Assembly (NCBI GenBank): GCA_964575025.1
Contig: CAZNPV010000004.1
Coordinates: forward strand, 55,696-119,695
Length of the DNA: 64,000 nucleotides
Reading direction: 5' to 3'
From: JABMQB01 sp964575025
GTDB lineage: Bacteria; Bacteroidota; Bacteroidia; Bacteroidales; Prolixibacteraceae
In this document: one piece after another, positions 54,212 through 63,481 of the stretch
Layout of the letters: each line of letters begins with the position of its first letter
Position numbering within the stretch: position 1 is the stretch's first letter
The notes under the pieces: model-generated
What the model saw: only the letters and a program-made list of their open reading frames with translations
Told to the model about the DNA's origin: nothing
Databases searched by the model: none
Translations under genes and position numbers: made by a program

Positions 54212-55131
54212 ATCTTGAAAACTACATTCGCCAACTCATTGAAGACCTTGAGGAGGTAGCGAAGAATCCGCCGAAACCTTCTTATATTGAACCGCCGCCG
54301 CATATTGCCGATGATCCGGTTACTTCGGAATTAGCGCTGGTTCCGTTTAAAACCCTTGAAGAACTGACCGGAATAAAACAGGAAGTTTTCCCGGAAATCA
54401 TCCACTTGCAGGGCGACCAGTGGCAAAGAGTAAACGAGGCCATTTTTAAGGTATTCGAATCACTGAATATCGAGTTGGTGGATGCCCCGCCTGATATTCC
54501 GCCCGAATGGTTGTATGAAGTGCTAACGACCAACTGGCAACACGAAGTGCAGTACCTGCCCTCGTCGGGAATGGACCTGGAACTGTGCACCGGCGACCCT
54601 GAAACCTGTCCCTACGGAGAGTTCTGCAATTGCGGAGAAGAATCCGATGAATATGAACTGCCTGAAAAATTTGCTCCCTGTATAAACCAGATAGCCCAAT
54701 CGCTTGATGCCGGGTTTATCTGCTACCTCAATCCTGAAACACTGGAGATGGAAGATATCCCAAAATCGCTGATGGATGACCCGTACGAATTCAAGATGGT
54801 AACCGGCATTGATTTGGAAGAGGAAGAATTGAAACACGAAAGCTGGGATAAGTGCTATGTTTTCGAGCCGCTTGATTCCGATGAATCATTCAGAATTATG
54901 GAAGCCTTTGCCGAAAATGTGGAAGACGAGATTTTACAGGAAGAGCTTTTTTATGCATTAAACCACCGGAAACCGTTTGCTCATTTTAAAGCCATCATTG
55001 ACCATTCCCCTTACCGCCAGGATTGGTTCGATTTCAAAATACAATGGCTGGAAGATCATGTAAAACAGATAATTCATTCTGAGATTCATAAAATATCCAA
55101 AAATTTTAACGATGATGATTTGCCTTTTTAA
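54208..55131 (+). CDS. UPF0158-like protein in the cas operon
   Basis: A 307-residue protein whose C-terminal half looks like UPF0158 (AGFICYLNPETLEMEDIP, EDEILQEELFYALNHRKPFAHFKAIIDHS, WLEDHV). The N-terminal half contains a cysteine cluster, CTGDPETCPYGEFCNCG (about 131-147), that could bind zinc. I know no function for the family. It overlaps cas3 by four bases (ATGA) and is 108 bases before cas4, so it is co-expressed with the I-B genes. Confidence 0.7.
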   Translation: MNLENYIRQLIEDLEEVAKNPPKPSYIEPPPHIADDPVTSELALVPFKTLEELTGIKQEVFPEIIHLQGDQWQRVNEAIFKVFESLNIELVDAPPDIPPEWLYEVLTTNWQHEVQYLPSSGMDLELCTGDPETCPYGEFCNCGEESDEYELPEKFAPCINQIAQSLDAGFICYLNPETLEMEDIPKSLMDDPYEFKMVTGIDLEEEELKHESWDKCYVFEPLDSDESFRIMEAFAENVEDEILQEELFYALNHRKPFAHFKAIIDHSPYRQDWFDFKIQWLEDHVKQIIHSEIHKISKNFNDDDLPF

Positions 55132-55239
55132 TTCAATCCGTAGTTATTTAGCGCTGATAACGAAGTATCCAAACCAACACGGTCCTCCATAAGCGATACG
55201 GGCTCCATTCGAATCAATACTTTTTAAATCGTAAAAATC

Positions 55240-55755
55240 ATGCGCATCACAGGCACTCATTTCAATTACTACCTCATCTGCTACCGGAAGCTCTGGCTGT
55301 TTGCTAACGGCATCCATATGGAAGCGACCTCAGACCTGGTTTATGAAGGAAAGCTGATCCACGAAACTTCGTATCCCCGACGCAGCGATCGATATCAGGA
55401 AATTGAACTCGACGGTATTAAAATCGACTATTACGATACAAAAAATAAGGTAGTCCACGAAATTAAAAAGTCGGACAAGCACGAGGATGCGCATGAATGG
55501 CAGGTTAAATACTATCTGTATGTGTTGGAAAAAAACGGCGTTAAGAACTGCTCCGGACTGCTCGAATACCCGCGGCTGCATAAAACCGCGGAAGTATTCC
55601 TGACCACACCTGACAGGGAAGCCATTATAGAAATGATCCGGAAGATTGATCAAATCATTCATTCGGAAAAATGCCCGCCGAAGATTCCTGTAAACCGCTG
55701 CAAAAAATGCAGCTATTTTGATTTTTGCTGGAGCGGGGAATCCGAAGAGGCATAA
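55240..55755 (+). CDS. cas4: CRISPR-associated exonuclease Cas4
   Basis: A 171-residue Cas4 protein. The RecB-like nuclease core has EIELDGIKIDYYD and VHEIKKSDKHED (Asp and Glu-x-Lys). One cluster cysteine is near the start (LICYRKLW) and three lie near the end (RCKKCSYFDFC), the usual [4Fe-4S] set. Cas4 trims prespacers and selects for the PAM. Length is normal. It comes before cas1, separated by about 200 bases. Confidence 0.9.
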   Translation: MRITGTHFNYYLICYRKLWLFANGIHMEATSDLVYEGKLIHETSYPRRSDRYQEIELDGIKIDYYDTKNKVVHEIKKSDKHEDAHEWQVKYYLYVLEKNGVKNCSGLLEYPRLHKTAEVFLTTPDREAIIEMIRKIDQIIHSEKCPPKIPVNRCKKCSYFDFCWSGESEEA

Positions 55756-55958
55756 AACCATAATTCTTATGTTACAATATGTAAGTTAACTTTTGAGGAT
55801 AAAAAAGACATGGGAACAAAACAATTCGAGAATCCATTTTCGTTTCATGGAAGCTCAAAGTCATAATTTAGAAGTATGATAAGAAGGGTATGCCTTTTCA
55901 CTGTGTGTACGATGTTTTCCTGCAACGATGGACAGAACTTACAATTTAATAGCAGGCT

Positions 55959-56963
55959 ATGAAGCGAACATACTACCTTTTTAATCCGGGCCGGCTTCAG
56001 CGAAAAGACAACACGTTGAAGTTTACTCCTTACGATGAGCAGGGAAACGAACAAAAACCACGATTTCTCCCGGTTGAGAATATAAGTGAATTATACTGTT
56101 TCGGCAACCTCGATGCAAACGCTGCACTTTATAATTTTCTTGGACAGCAGCAAATACCGATACATTTTTTCGACTACTATGAAAATTATACCGGATCGTT
56201 TATGCCCCGGGAGGCACTTATCTCCGGGAAAATGTTGCTGGCACAGGTAAAAAAACATACATCCACAAAAACCAGAATGGCCATTGCTCAGAAGATCCTC
56301 AATGGAGCTTCATTTAACATGACTAAAAACCTTAAATACTATAATTCAAGAGGAAAAGACCTGCTCCCTCTCATTGAAGTTATAGACACCCTGGCAAGTC
56401 AAATTCCTGAAACAACCCGGATTGATGAATTGATGGGCATTGAAGGGAACATCCGGAAAAATTACTATCAGGCATTTGATCTCATCATCAACGATTTTCC
56501 CATGGGGGGCAGAAGTTACCGGCCACCGGAGAACGAAGTCAATGCACTGATCTCTTTCGGCAACATGATGTGTTACAGTCAATGTTTACGGGCCATCCAC
56601 CAAACCCAGCTTAATCCGGCAATCAGTTTCCTCCATTCTCCGGGCGAAAGACGATATTCGTTGTCATTGGATATGGCCGAAATATTTAAACCCCTGTTGG
56701 TAGACCGGGTGATCTTTAAAGTTATGAACAAAAAGATGATCCGGGATGATCATTTCGAAGAAAAATTAAACAGAGTGACCTTAAAACCAAACGGGAAAAA
56801 AGTGTTTATACAGGCATTCGAAGACAGGCTTCAGGAAACAATCCGGCACCGGGCACTCAAACGATCCGTGAGCTATAAACACCTCATAAAACTCGAATGC
56901 TATAAAATACAAAAACACCTCCTGGATATGGAAGAATACAAACCCTTTAAAATGTGGTGGTAG
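55959..56963 (+). CDS. cas1: CRISPR integrase Cas1 (type I-B)
   Basis: A 334-residue Cas1 of the I-B branch, from YYLFNPGRLQRKDNTL at the start to the catalytic segments GIEGNIRKNYYQAF (Glu), FLHSPGERRYSLSLDMAEIFKP (His and acidic residues). It joins with Cas2 to insert new spacers at the leader end. Cas2 is not next to it; a complete csm module of 6.5 kb lies between. It is separated from cas10 by 78 bases. Confidence 0.95.
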   Translation: MKRTYYLFNPGRLQRKDNTLKFTPYDEQGNEQKPRFLPVENISELYCFGNLDANAALYNFLGQQQIPIHFFDYYENYTGSFMPREALISGKMLLAQVKKHTSTKTRMAIAQKILNGASFNMTKNLKYYNSRGKDLLPLIEVIDTLASQIPETTRIDELMGIEGNIRKNYYQAFDLIINDFPMGGRSYRPPENEVNALISFGNMMCYSQCLRAIHQTQLNPAISFLHSPGERRYSLSLDMAEIFKPLLVDRVIFKVMNKKMIRDDHFEEKLNRVTLKPNGKKVFIQAFEDRLQETIRHRALKRSVSYKHLIKLECYKIQKHLLDMEEYKPFKMWW

Positions 56964-57041
56964 AATTAATTACGTGTATGGTGAATGTGGAACAAGTGAA
57001 TTTTGAATGAATGAATAGTTATAAATAAATAATTTACTATA

Positions 57042-58457
57042 ATGGAAAAAGAAGATTATCTTTTGATTAAAGGCGATGTGGTTGGAATACAGAAATACAT
57101 TTTTTCTGTTCCGAACAAGGAGGCTGCCCAACTATTGAAGCAGCATTCACAGGAAGTGAAGTACAAAACAAAGAAAATCAGTACTGAGCTAGCCAGGTTG
57201 CTTAAAGCCTCACCCTCGGTTGGTGGGGGTAATTTTGTTTTTATGACCTGTAAACCTCCGAATTGGGATTCAATGATCGAGGAATTTCGTAAAGATTTTG
57301 AGAAAAAGGTAAGAATTAATGAATTAAGTATTGTTCTTTCCTTTATTGAAGTGCCTAAAAAGGACTTAACTGATAACTATGTAAAATGTCGAAATTCATT
57401 GGAAGAACAAGCATCGAAGGATAAATTTTTACAAGGCAAATTAATCCCTGGTTTTTTTGATCCGTACGAATTCCCCAAAGGAACAACTTACGATGCAGAA
57501 TTGCCGGATATACCGGTTTGGGAAGATTGTAGGGAGTACTTAGTTGATATAGAAACCGGGAAAGTTCTTCCACATAAAAAAGGAATTATTGATTTTGATG
57601 GCTTGGCTGATTTTACCGGACAGCGTACCGGTAGCAGATTGCTTGCGGCGCTTAAACTGGATGTGGATTCATTGGGAGAATGTTTTAAAAATCTGAAAAC
57701 AAAGGAAGCCTCTGATAAGCTTTCTGAAAAACTAAAAGAATTTTTTGAGCAAGAGGTAAAAACATTCAGAAATGATCAGCATTTTAATGTAAAAAATAAA
57801 CAGCATCGTTACAAGGACAATATTTATCTGGTTTTTACCGGTGGAGATGATACATTTGTTATAGGAGGATTTGATGCTCTGCTGGAATTTACGAAACTGC
57901 TCCATGAGAAATTTGAAATTTTCTCTAATGAATTATGGAAAGATATTCCACAAATTGGGAAAAAACTTACTTTTTCAGCTTCCATAAATATTTTTAAGCC
58001 AACATTTCCTATGCTTAAACTGGCTGAGCAGGCTGAAAATGATTTGGAGAAAGCAAAAAATGTCAACGCCAAAAAAAACAGGATAACAGTAATGGGTGAA
58101 GTCTTTACATGGAAAGAATACAGTCATCTGCTGGAAATATCTTGCCAACTTGTTGACCTAGTTGAAAATAAAAAAGAAAGCAAAGCGCTTATCAACCGGA
58201 TCAGGGAGAGCCACAAAGGATTCAGCGCAACGCTTAGTCATTCACCGGATGGGAAACTGTACGTACCTCGCGTATGGAAGCTGTTCTATTATCTCCGGAA
58301 TGTAAAACCTGAAAATCGTGACGAAATTGAAAAACTCATTAAAGAGTACGAAGGTCTTATTATGGATGCTTTTATGAAAAAACAAAAAGGAAATACCATG
58401 ATATTCCCCGTTGCTGCACGTTTAGCTGAATATAAACTTAAAAACCTTAAATCATGA
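57042..58457 (+). CDS. cas10: small Cas10 (Csm1-like) without HD domain
   Basis: A 471-residue Cas10, much shorter than the usual 750-850. It begins right at the first palm region (LLIKGDVVGIQKYIF, residues 7-21) and carries the GGDD cyclase motif at 267-270 in YLVFTGGDDTFVIGG. The N-terminal HD nuclease is absent, and the four-Cys zinc site between the two palm domains is not seen. It should make cyclic oligoadenylate on target binding but not cut DNA itself. The next genes are csm2-csm5. Confidence 0.85.
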   Translation: MEKEDYLLIKGDVVGIQKYIFSVPNKEAAQLLKQHSQEVKYKTKKISTELARLLKASPSVGGGNFVFMTCKPPNWDSMIEEFRKDFEKKVRINELSIVLSFIEVPKKDLTDNYVKCRNSLEEQASKDKFLQGKLIPGFFDPYEFPKGTTYDAELPDIPVWEDCREYLVDIETGKVLPHKKGIIDFDGLADFTGQRTGSRLLAALKLDVDSLGECFKNLKTKEASDKLSEKLKEFFEQEVKTFRNDQHFNVKNKQHRYKDNIYLVFTGGDDTFVIGGFDALLEFTKLLHEKFEIFSNELWKDIPQIGKKLTFSASINIFKPTFPMLKLAEQAENDLEKAKNVNAKKNRITVMGEVFTWKEYSHLLEISCQLVDLVENKKESKALINRIRESHKGFSATLSHSPDGKLYVPRVWKLFYYLRNVKPENRDEIEKLIKEYEGLIMDAFMKKQKGNTMIFPVAARLAEYKLKNLKS

Positions 58458-58906
58458 ATTCTCAAAGACAAAACAAGCATGTTCGTGGACACGAAAAACA
58501 AAAAAACAAGACCGACAATGAACTCCTCCAGGAAGCTATAAAAAGCTTCCCGGATTATCCGGATTGTTTTTTTCATTTCACAAAAACGGATAATCCTGAC
58601 AGAATCAAAACAACGATTGAATGTCTAAAAAAATTTGTACGGGAAAAAGCTGCATCCAATGTAAGCACTTCTCAGGTCCGTAATTTATATGCAAAAGCAA
58701 GAGCATTATCCGGAGAATCGGAACTACAATTATTACGCCCCCAAATCGCCTACCTGATGGCGAAGCAACAAAGCCAAACTGATAGCATGAAACAGTTTTT
58801 TTTACTTCTGGATGATTTGATTGCAAAAGGAATTCAGTTAAATGATTTTCTTAAGGTATTCGAAGCCATCGTTGCCTATCATAAATATTACGGAAAGAAA
58901 AATTAA
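58454..58906 (+). CDS. csm2: type III-A small subunit Csm2
   Basis: A 150-residue helical protein that matches Csm2, the small subunit that lines the target RNA in the Csm complex. The central STSQVRNLYAKARAL and LRPQIAYLMAKQQ and the terminal FEAIVAYHKYYGKK are the usual family landmarks. The first 25 residues are basic and polar. It overlaps cas10 by four bases (ATGA). Confidence 0.85.
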   Translation: MNSQRQNKHVRGHEKQKNKTDNELLQEAIKSFPDYPDCFFHFTKTDNPDRIKTTIECLKKFVREKAASNVSTSQVRNLYAKARALSGESELQLLRPQIAYLMAKQQSQTDSMKQFFLLLDDLIAKGIQLNDFLKVFEAIVAYHKYYGKKN

Positions 58907-58939
58907 ATTATAAAATTGTTACCAATAAAAACAAGAAAC

Positions 58940-59638
58940 ATGAAACTTACAGGAAAAATTATCATAGACGGAAAAATAATACTTGAAACAGGACTGCATA
59001 TTGGTGGTTCTTCATCTGCCAGCGATATTGGTGGTATTGACAGTAATGTCATTAAATCAGCACCCTTTAAGAAAAATGTCATGGGGATACCGTATATCCC
59101 GGGAAGTTCACTCAAAGGAAAATTACGAACCTTGCTTTCTAAAGAATATGGTTGGATGGACATTCGTGAAGACAAGGAACCAGTCAACGAAATTTTTGGA
59201 AGTTCTGAAAAAGATAATCCGAAAATATCGCGCCTGATGGTTTTTGATGCTTTTCTCGACAAGGAGAGCTTTGAAAAAACATTCAACCAGGAAGAAATGG
59301 AACTTCCATGGACGGAAGGTAAATGGGAAAACCGTATAAACCGCAGGAAAGGAAGTGCCAGCGATCCCAGGCAAATTGAACGGGTTCCTGCAGGTTCTGT
59401 GTTCCATTTTCAAATGATCTACGATGAATATGATGATGATAAAAAAAATGTTCACCTGAAAGAAATCGTAAAAGCCATAAAATTACTTGAAGATGATTAT
59501 TTAGGTGGAAGTGGGACAAGGGGCTACGGCAGGGTTAAATTTGAAGTGGTTTCCATAAAATCGAGAACAATAACCGATTATTACGCTAAAAACCAAGGAG
59601 GGGAAGAAATTGATATTACGAAAAAATACTGGCAATAA
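58940..59638 (+). CDS. csm3: type III-A backbone RNase Csm3
   Basis: A 232-residue Csm3 RAMP protein. The catalytic Asp is D34 in the segment ASDIGGIDSNVIKS, matching D33 of the Streptococcus protein, so target RNA cleavage should be intact. IPGSSLKGKLRTLL, the PRQIERV segment and the glycine-rich LGGSGTRGYG loop follow. The ATG at 58940 fits the family start; an upstream TTG at 58916 would add eight residues with no match. Confidence 0.9.
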   Translation: MKLTGKIIIDGKIILETGLHIGGSSSASDIGGIDSNVIKSAPFKKNVMGIPYIPGSSLKGKLRTLLSKEYGWMDIREDKEPVNEIFGSSEKDNPKISRLMVFDAFLDKESFEKTFNQEEMELPWTEGKWENRINRRKGSASDPRQIERVPAGSVFHFQMIYDEYDDDKKNVHLKEIVKAIKLLEDDYLGGSGTRGYGRVKFEVVSIKSRTITDYYAKNQGGEEIDITKKYWQ

Positions 59639-59649
59639 AACAGGATATC

Positions 59650-60663
59650 ATGAAAATAGTAGAATTAATCCCGTCAACGGGAACACAATTTCATTTCGGG
59701 GAAATATTGCCCTGGAATGAAACCCGAAATATGAATACTGTGGCTGCCTTCCCTTCTTCAGACCTTTTGTTTTCAGCACTGATGAATATTTGGAAAAAAG
59801 TTTACGGAGAGGCTGACAGCCTCAAAAAACTTTTCGAAGAGCAAAAAGTTCAACTGTCATCTGCGTTCTTTTATTTACGACTTGAGAACAAAACCATCCG
59901 TTTTTTGCCAAAGCCGGTAACTGCCGATCTGTTCAGAACGAAAGAACATAAGATATTGAAAAAGATTTCATTTGTATCGGAAGCAATTATAGAAGACGGT
60001 ATCATCCCGGACGCATGGTTAAATACAGATTTATGCACTATAATTGATCATAAATTCATTTGTTGGAACGAGGAATTAGCAGGATTGGAAACAGAAGATA
60101 TTTCCATTTACAGAGAAGTAACAGTGCCAAAAGTAAAGATTCACACGAACGACAAGGAACACACACTTTACAATCAAAGCAATATCTCTGTTCTGCAAAA
60201 TACGAGCGGTGAAACAGGATACTATTTCTACCTTGAGGACGAAACAGTACCAAATGGCGAAAAAAATAAATTAAACACCGTGGTGAATTTGATAGCAGAT
60301 GAAGGATTGGGAGGAGACCGTTCTTCGGGTTGTGGCCTGTTTAAAAAAATCCGGGTTTCCAATGCCGATTGGTTAATGCAAGACACCTCAAAATACTATT
60401 TGTCCATTTCGTTAAGCAATCCCGCACCTGATGAATTGGAAGCTTTTGAGTATTACAAATTAACTACCCGCGGGGGCCGGATGACCGATGATCATAAAAC
60501 CCGCCTGAAACTGGTAAACATGATTGCTGAAGGTGCTGTATTAAATAGACGTGTTACCGGACGTATTGTTGATATTTCGCCTGATGGAAACAGTAATTAT
60601 TTACGGTATGGACAAACTTTTCTCTTTCCGTTGCATTCAAAATTCGAAACATTATGGACATAA
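59650..60663 (+). CDS. csm4: type III-A subunit Csm4
   Basis: A 337-residue RAMP protein that caps the crRNA 5' end in the Csm complex and binds Cas10. Visible are the opening VELIPSTGTQFHFGE, FPSSDLLFSALMN (about 34-46) and the loop EGLGGDRSSGCGLFKK (about 217-232). It is 11 bases behind csm3 and overlaps csm5 by ten bases. Confidence 0.85.
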   Translation: MKIVELIPSTGTQFHFGEILPWNETRNMNTVAAFPSSDLLFSALMNIWKKVYGEADSLKKLFEEQKVQLSSAFFYLRLENKTIRFLPKPVTADLFRTKEHKILKKISFVSEAIIEDGIIPDAWLNTDLCTIIDHKFICWNEELAGLETEDISIYREVTVPKVKIHTNDKEHTLYNQSNISVLQNTSGETGYYFYLEDETVPNGEKNKLNTVVNLIADEGLGGDRSSGCGLFKKIRVSNADWLMQDTSKYYLSISLSNPAPDELEAFEYYKLTTRGGRMTDDHKTRLKLVNMIAEGAVLNRRVTGRIVDISPDGNSNYLRYGQTFLFPLHSKFETLWT

Positions 60664-61799
60664 AAACAAGTACATTAAAAATAAAAACCATTACACCAGT
60701 TTCTGTGGGCACAGGCGAAGTATGGTCTCCTATAACAGACTTTTTCGTCGATGGTAAATTCCTGTGCATGGTTGACAAAGAAAAGTTTCAGAAATTACTT
60801 GCCGCTAAAGGAAAGATCAACTTTTTTATCGAATATGTTTCAAAATCAATCAACGAGTCCCATACTGGAACCAAAGTAGACCCAAAAAGTTTTATCGAAA
60901 ATGTTCTGAAGATATCTTCAGACGAGCTGATTAAACAGCGAATACCTTTCCGTAATGCAGTAAGTTGCAAATCCCCAATATCCTGCTGCTTCACTTCAAA
61001 TAAAAAACCGTTAATTCCTGGTTCTTCACTAAAGGGAGCGATTAAAACAGCACTGTTTTACGATTGGCTGAAAAAATCGGATTACGGGGAGAACGTACTC
61101 AAAAAAATAATAAATAATTTAAAACCTCACATTAACAGAGATTGGTTTGAAAAGAAATACCGCAACGAGGTAGAAGAAAAGTTTTTAGATAATAAAGATG
61201 AAAATCAAAAACCGGTTTTTGCCGGCTTGAGCATCAGTGATACAGGACCATTCCCTGCTGAATCCCTTGCTGTTTACGAAACCCGGAGGGTTCATTTGAC
61301 GAACTCAAATAAAAAAAGTGTGCCACAGGTAAAATTATGCATCGAGAAAGGACATTCGTCCGATTTTTCTTTCAAATCAGAAAGTTGGCCCGTTAATGAA
61401 GCATTTATTAGAAAAATTAACAACTTTGCCTATAACTCCATTTTAACCGAACAGGAAATTCTTAATGAAAAATCAAAAGGAGTCTCTGATGAAGTAAAAA
61501 ACAAACTTAATAATTTTTACGATGCACTGACGGATCAAATTGACGAAATTGAAAACACTGGTTCGCTGGAATTTTATTTACGGGTGGGCTCAGGGAAAAG
61601 CTATTTCGATAACACTATTGGCAATGCTATTTATGAAACAGATATAGAAGCCTTCAAATCATTTTGTAAAATGTACAAATTGGGAAAGGCACCAAAAGAA
61701 AAATACTATAAACAAAAAGAAACCTTCCCGATTACACGGATTGTTGTTTCGGATATGATGCTGCCTATGGGATGGATAAAAATTTCATTAAAATCTTAA
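60654..61799 (+). CDS. csm5: type III-A subunit Csm5
   Basis: A 381-residue RAMP protein. It starts with KTSTLKIKTITPVSVGTGE and has the typical LIPGSSLKGAIKTALFYDWL (about 118-137). Csm5 sits at the crRNA 3' end of the Csm complex and recruits nucleases that mature the crRNA. The gene overlaps csm4 and is followed after ten bases by the CARF-HEPN gene. Confidence 0.85.
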   Translation: MDIKTSTLKIKTITPVSVGTGEVWSPITDFFVDGKFLCMVDKEKFQKLLAAKGKINFFIEYVSKSINESHTGTKVDPKSFIENVLKISSDELIKQRIPFRNAVSCKSPISCCFTSNKKPLIPGSSLKGAIKTALFYDWLKKSDYGENVLKKIINNLKPHINRDWFEKKYRNEVEEKFLDNKDENQKPVFAGLSISDTGPFPAESLAVYETRRVHLTNSNKKSVPQVKLCIEKGHSSDFSFKSESWPVNEAFIRKINNFAYNSILTEQEILNEKSKGVSDEVKNKLNNFYDALTDQIDEIENTGSLEFYLRVGSGKSYFDNTIGNAIYETDIEAFKSFCKMYKLGKAPKEKYYKQKETFPITRIVVSDMMLPMGWIKISLKS

Positions 61800-61809
61800 A
61801 ACATTCAAT

Positions 61810-63090
61810 ATGGCACGTAAAATGTTTTTATCAATTCTAGGAACCAACTTATATGAGGAATGCTCATATTTTTGGAAGGACAAGAGCAATAACTCAAGAC
61901 AGCGATTTGTACAAAAAGCTTGTGTTGATTTGTTCTGCAATACTTGGGATAGTATCGACAAAATTGTTATTTTTTCAACTAAAAAAGCTAAAAAGGTTAA
62001 TTGGGATAAAGCAATAACCTCCAGGAAAGACCGGAGTGGCAATGAGATTCCCTATATGGGATTGGAAAATCTGTTATCCAACTCAATAATAAAGGAAATA
62101 CCAGAGGGAAAAGACAAGGAGGAAATATGGAGAATATTTGAAATTATTTATAACCAACTGGAAGAAGAAGATGAAGTTTATCTTGACATAACCCATTCTT
62201 TTCGATATTTGCCTATGCTATTATTGTCGCTTCTCAACTATGCAAAGTATTTAAAAAAGATCACAATAAAGCAAATAACTTACGGCAATTATGAAGCAAT
62301 GGATAACGATGGCTATGCCCCAATTGTAAATTTAACGGTATTTTCTGAGTTACAGGATTGGACGATTGCAGCGAATGATTTTGTTAAGTTTGGACAAGTT
62401 GCTAAAATATCAGAACTTACCCAAAAAACAATAACACCAGTCCTGAGGAATTCAGGAAATAAAAATAAAGCAGCCTTTCTTCTGAATGACATAAATAAAC
62501 AGTTGGAAACTTTTACTTGGAATATCCTGACTTGCAGAGTGAAAAATATCATAGAAAATAAATCTGTTGATAAAACAAATCAACTTTTAAATAAGCTTGA
62601 AAATGAAATCATTAAACCATTGAATCCTATTTTAGACTTAGTAAGTAATAGAATAAAAGATTTTAAAACCAATGATGTTTTAAATGGCATCGCAGCAGTT
62701 GATTGGTGTTTAAAAAATGGATTGATTCAGCAAGGAATCACAATTTTGCAGGATACAGCTATAAATTGTGTATGTTTAGAGTTAAAGGTTAACAGGAACG
62801 ACCGTGAAAAAAGAGAAGTTGTTTCTTCTGGATTTACACTCTTATTAAGGAAAAAAGAAAAGGAAAATTGGAATAAAACATGCATGGACAATAAGGAGTT
62901 GATTGAAAAAATGAGAAAGAGTTATCTTGTTAACTCAATAAAAGATTGGTACAGTAAAATAAGTGCCATACGGAATGATATAAACCACAGTGGTATGCTT
63001 GATAATTCAAAGAAAAATGGAAAAAGTTTTCAATCAAATTTAGAAGAAAGACTAATTGAACTTAAAGAAATAATAGATAATGCTGATTAA
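61810..63090 (+). CDS. CARF-HEPN ribonuclease, Csx1/TM1812-like
   Basis: A 426-residue effector. The N-terminal CARF domain has MFLSILGTNLYEECSYFW, RFVQKACVDL and YLDITHSFRYLPMLLLSLLNY, all features of the TM1812 family. The C-terminal HEPN domain has the RNase motif RNDINH (R388, H393). Cyclic oligoadenylate from Cas10 should switch on its RNA cleavage, which replaces csm6 of typical III-A loci. It overlaps the next small gene by 11 bases. Confidence 0.85.
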   Translation: MARKMFLSILGTNLYEECSYFWKDKSNNSRQRFVQKACVDLFCNTWDSIDKIVIFSTKKAKKVNWDKAITSRKDRSGNEIPYMGLENLLSNSIIKEIPEGKDKEEIWRIFEIIYNQLEEEDEVYLDITHSFRYLPMLLLSLLNYAKYLKKITIKQITYGNYEAMDNDGYAPIVNLTVFSELQDWTIAANDFVKFGQVAKISELTQKTITPVLRNSGNKNKAAFLLNDINKQLETFTWNILTCRVKNIIENKSVDKTNQLLNKLENEIIKPLNPILDLVSNRIKDFKTNDVLNGIAAVDWCLKNGLIQQGITILQDTAINCVCLELKVNRNDREKREVVSSGFTLLLRKKEKENWNKTCMDNKELIEKMRKSYLVNSIKDWYSKISAIRNDINHSGMLDNSKKNGKSFQSNLEERLIELKEIIDNAD

Positions 63091-63463
63091 CTTAAGTAAC
63101 CATCATTCGTCAACGTGGGAATTTAAACAAAAAAAGAGCGCCATTGATCAATACGGTTCGGTTAAAGATTTGCCCTTCCCTGATGTTGATCCAATGTATA
63201 ATGAGCTGGCTATTAAAATTTTGGCAAAAAATACAACGAAACTATGTGTTGAAATTTTTGAGCATTGTATTGAAAAGTTGCCCCATGCAGTGCATATTAT
63301 GGGCGAAATGACATTGACCTTCGCCATTGTTTGTGAACTGCAAAAAAATAAAATTAAATGTATAGCTTCAACCAGCAAAAGGCAGGTACAGGAAGACCAA
63401 AATGGCTGGAAGAACAGCAACTTTAAGTTTTGTCGCTACAGGGAATATCCCTGCCGGATTTGA
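63080..63463 (+). CDS. small CARF-like protein, putative ring nuclease
   Basis: A 127-residue protein. The opening LINLSNHHSSTWEF and VHIMGEMTLTFAIVCELQKNKIKCIASTSKRQV are seen in a group of small proteins encoded with type III CRISPR systems. That group includes single-domain CARF-like families (Csx15, Csx16 and Csx20), which have been proposed to degrade cyclic oligoadenylate. I cannot say which family this one belongs to. Position right behind the CARF-HEPN gene fits a role in shutting it off. Confidence 0.6.
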   Translation: MLINLSNHHSSTWEFKQKKSAIDQYGSVKDLPFPDVDPMYNELAIKILAKNTTKLCVEIFEHCIEKLPHAVHIMGEMTLTFAIVCELQKNKIKCIASTSKRQVQEDQNGWKNSNFKFCRYREYPCRI

Positions 63464-63481
63464 ATTCATTCAACCAAAAAA

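Noticed and set aside
55811..55867. 18-codon frame between cas4 and cas1
   Set aside because: It is short, lacks a family match and nothing else supports translation.
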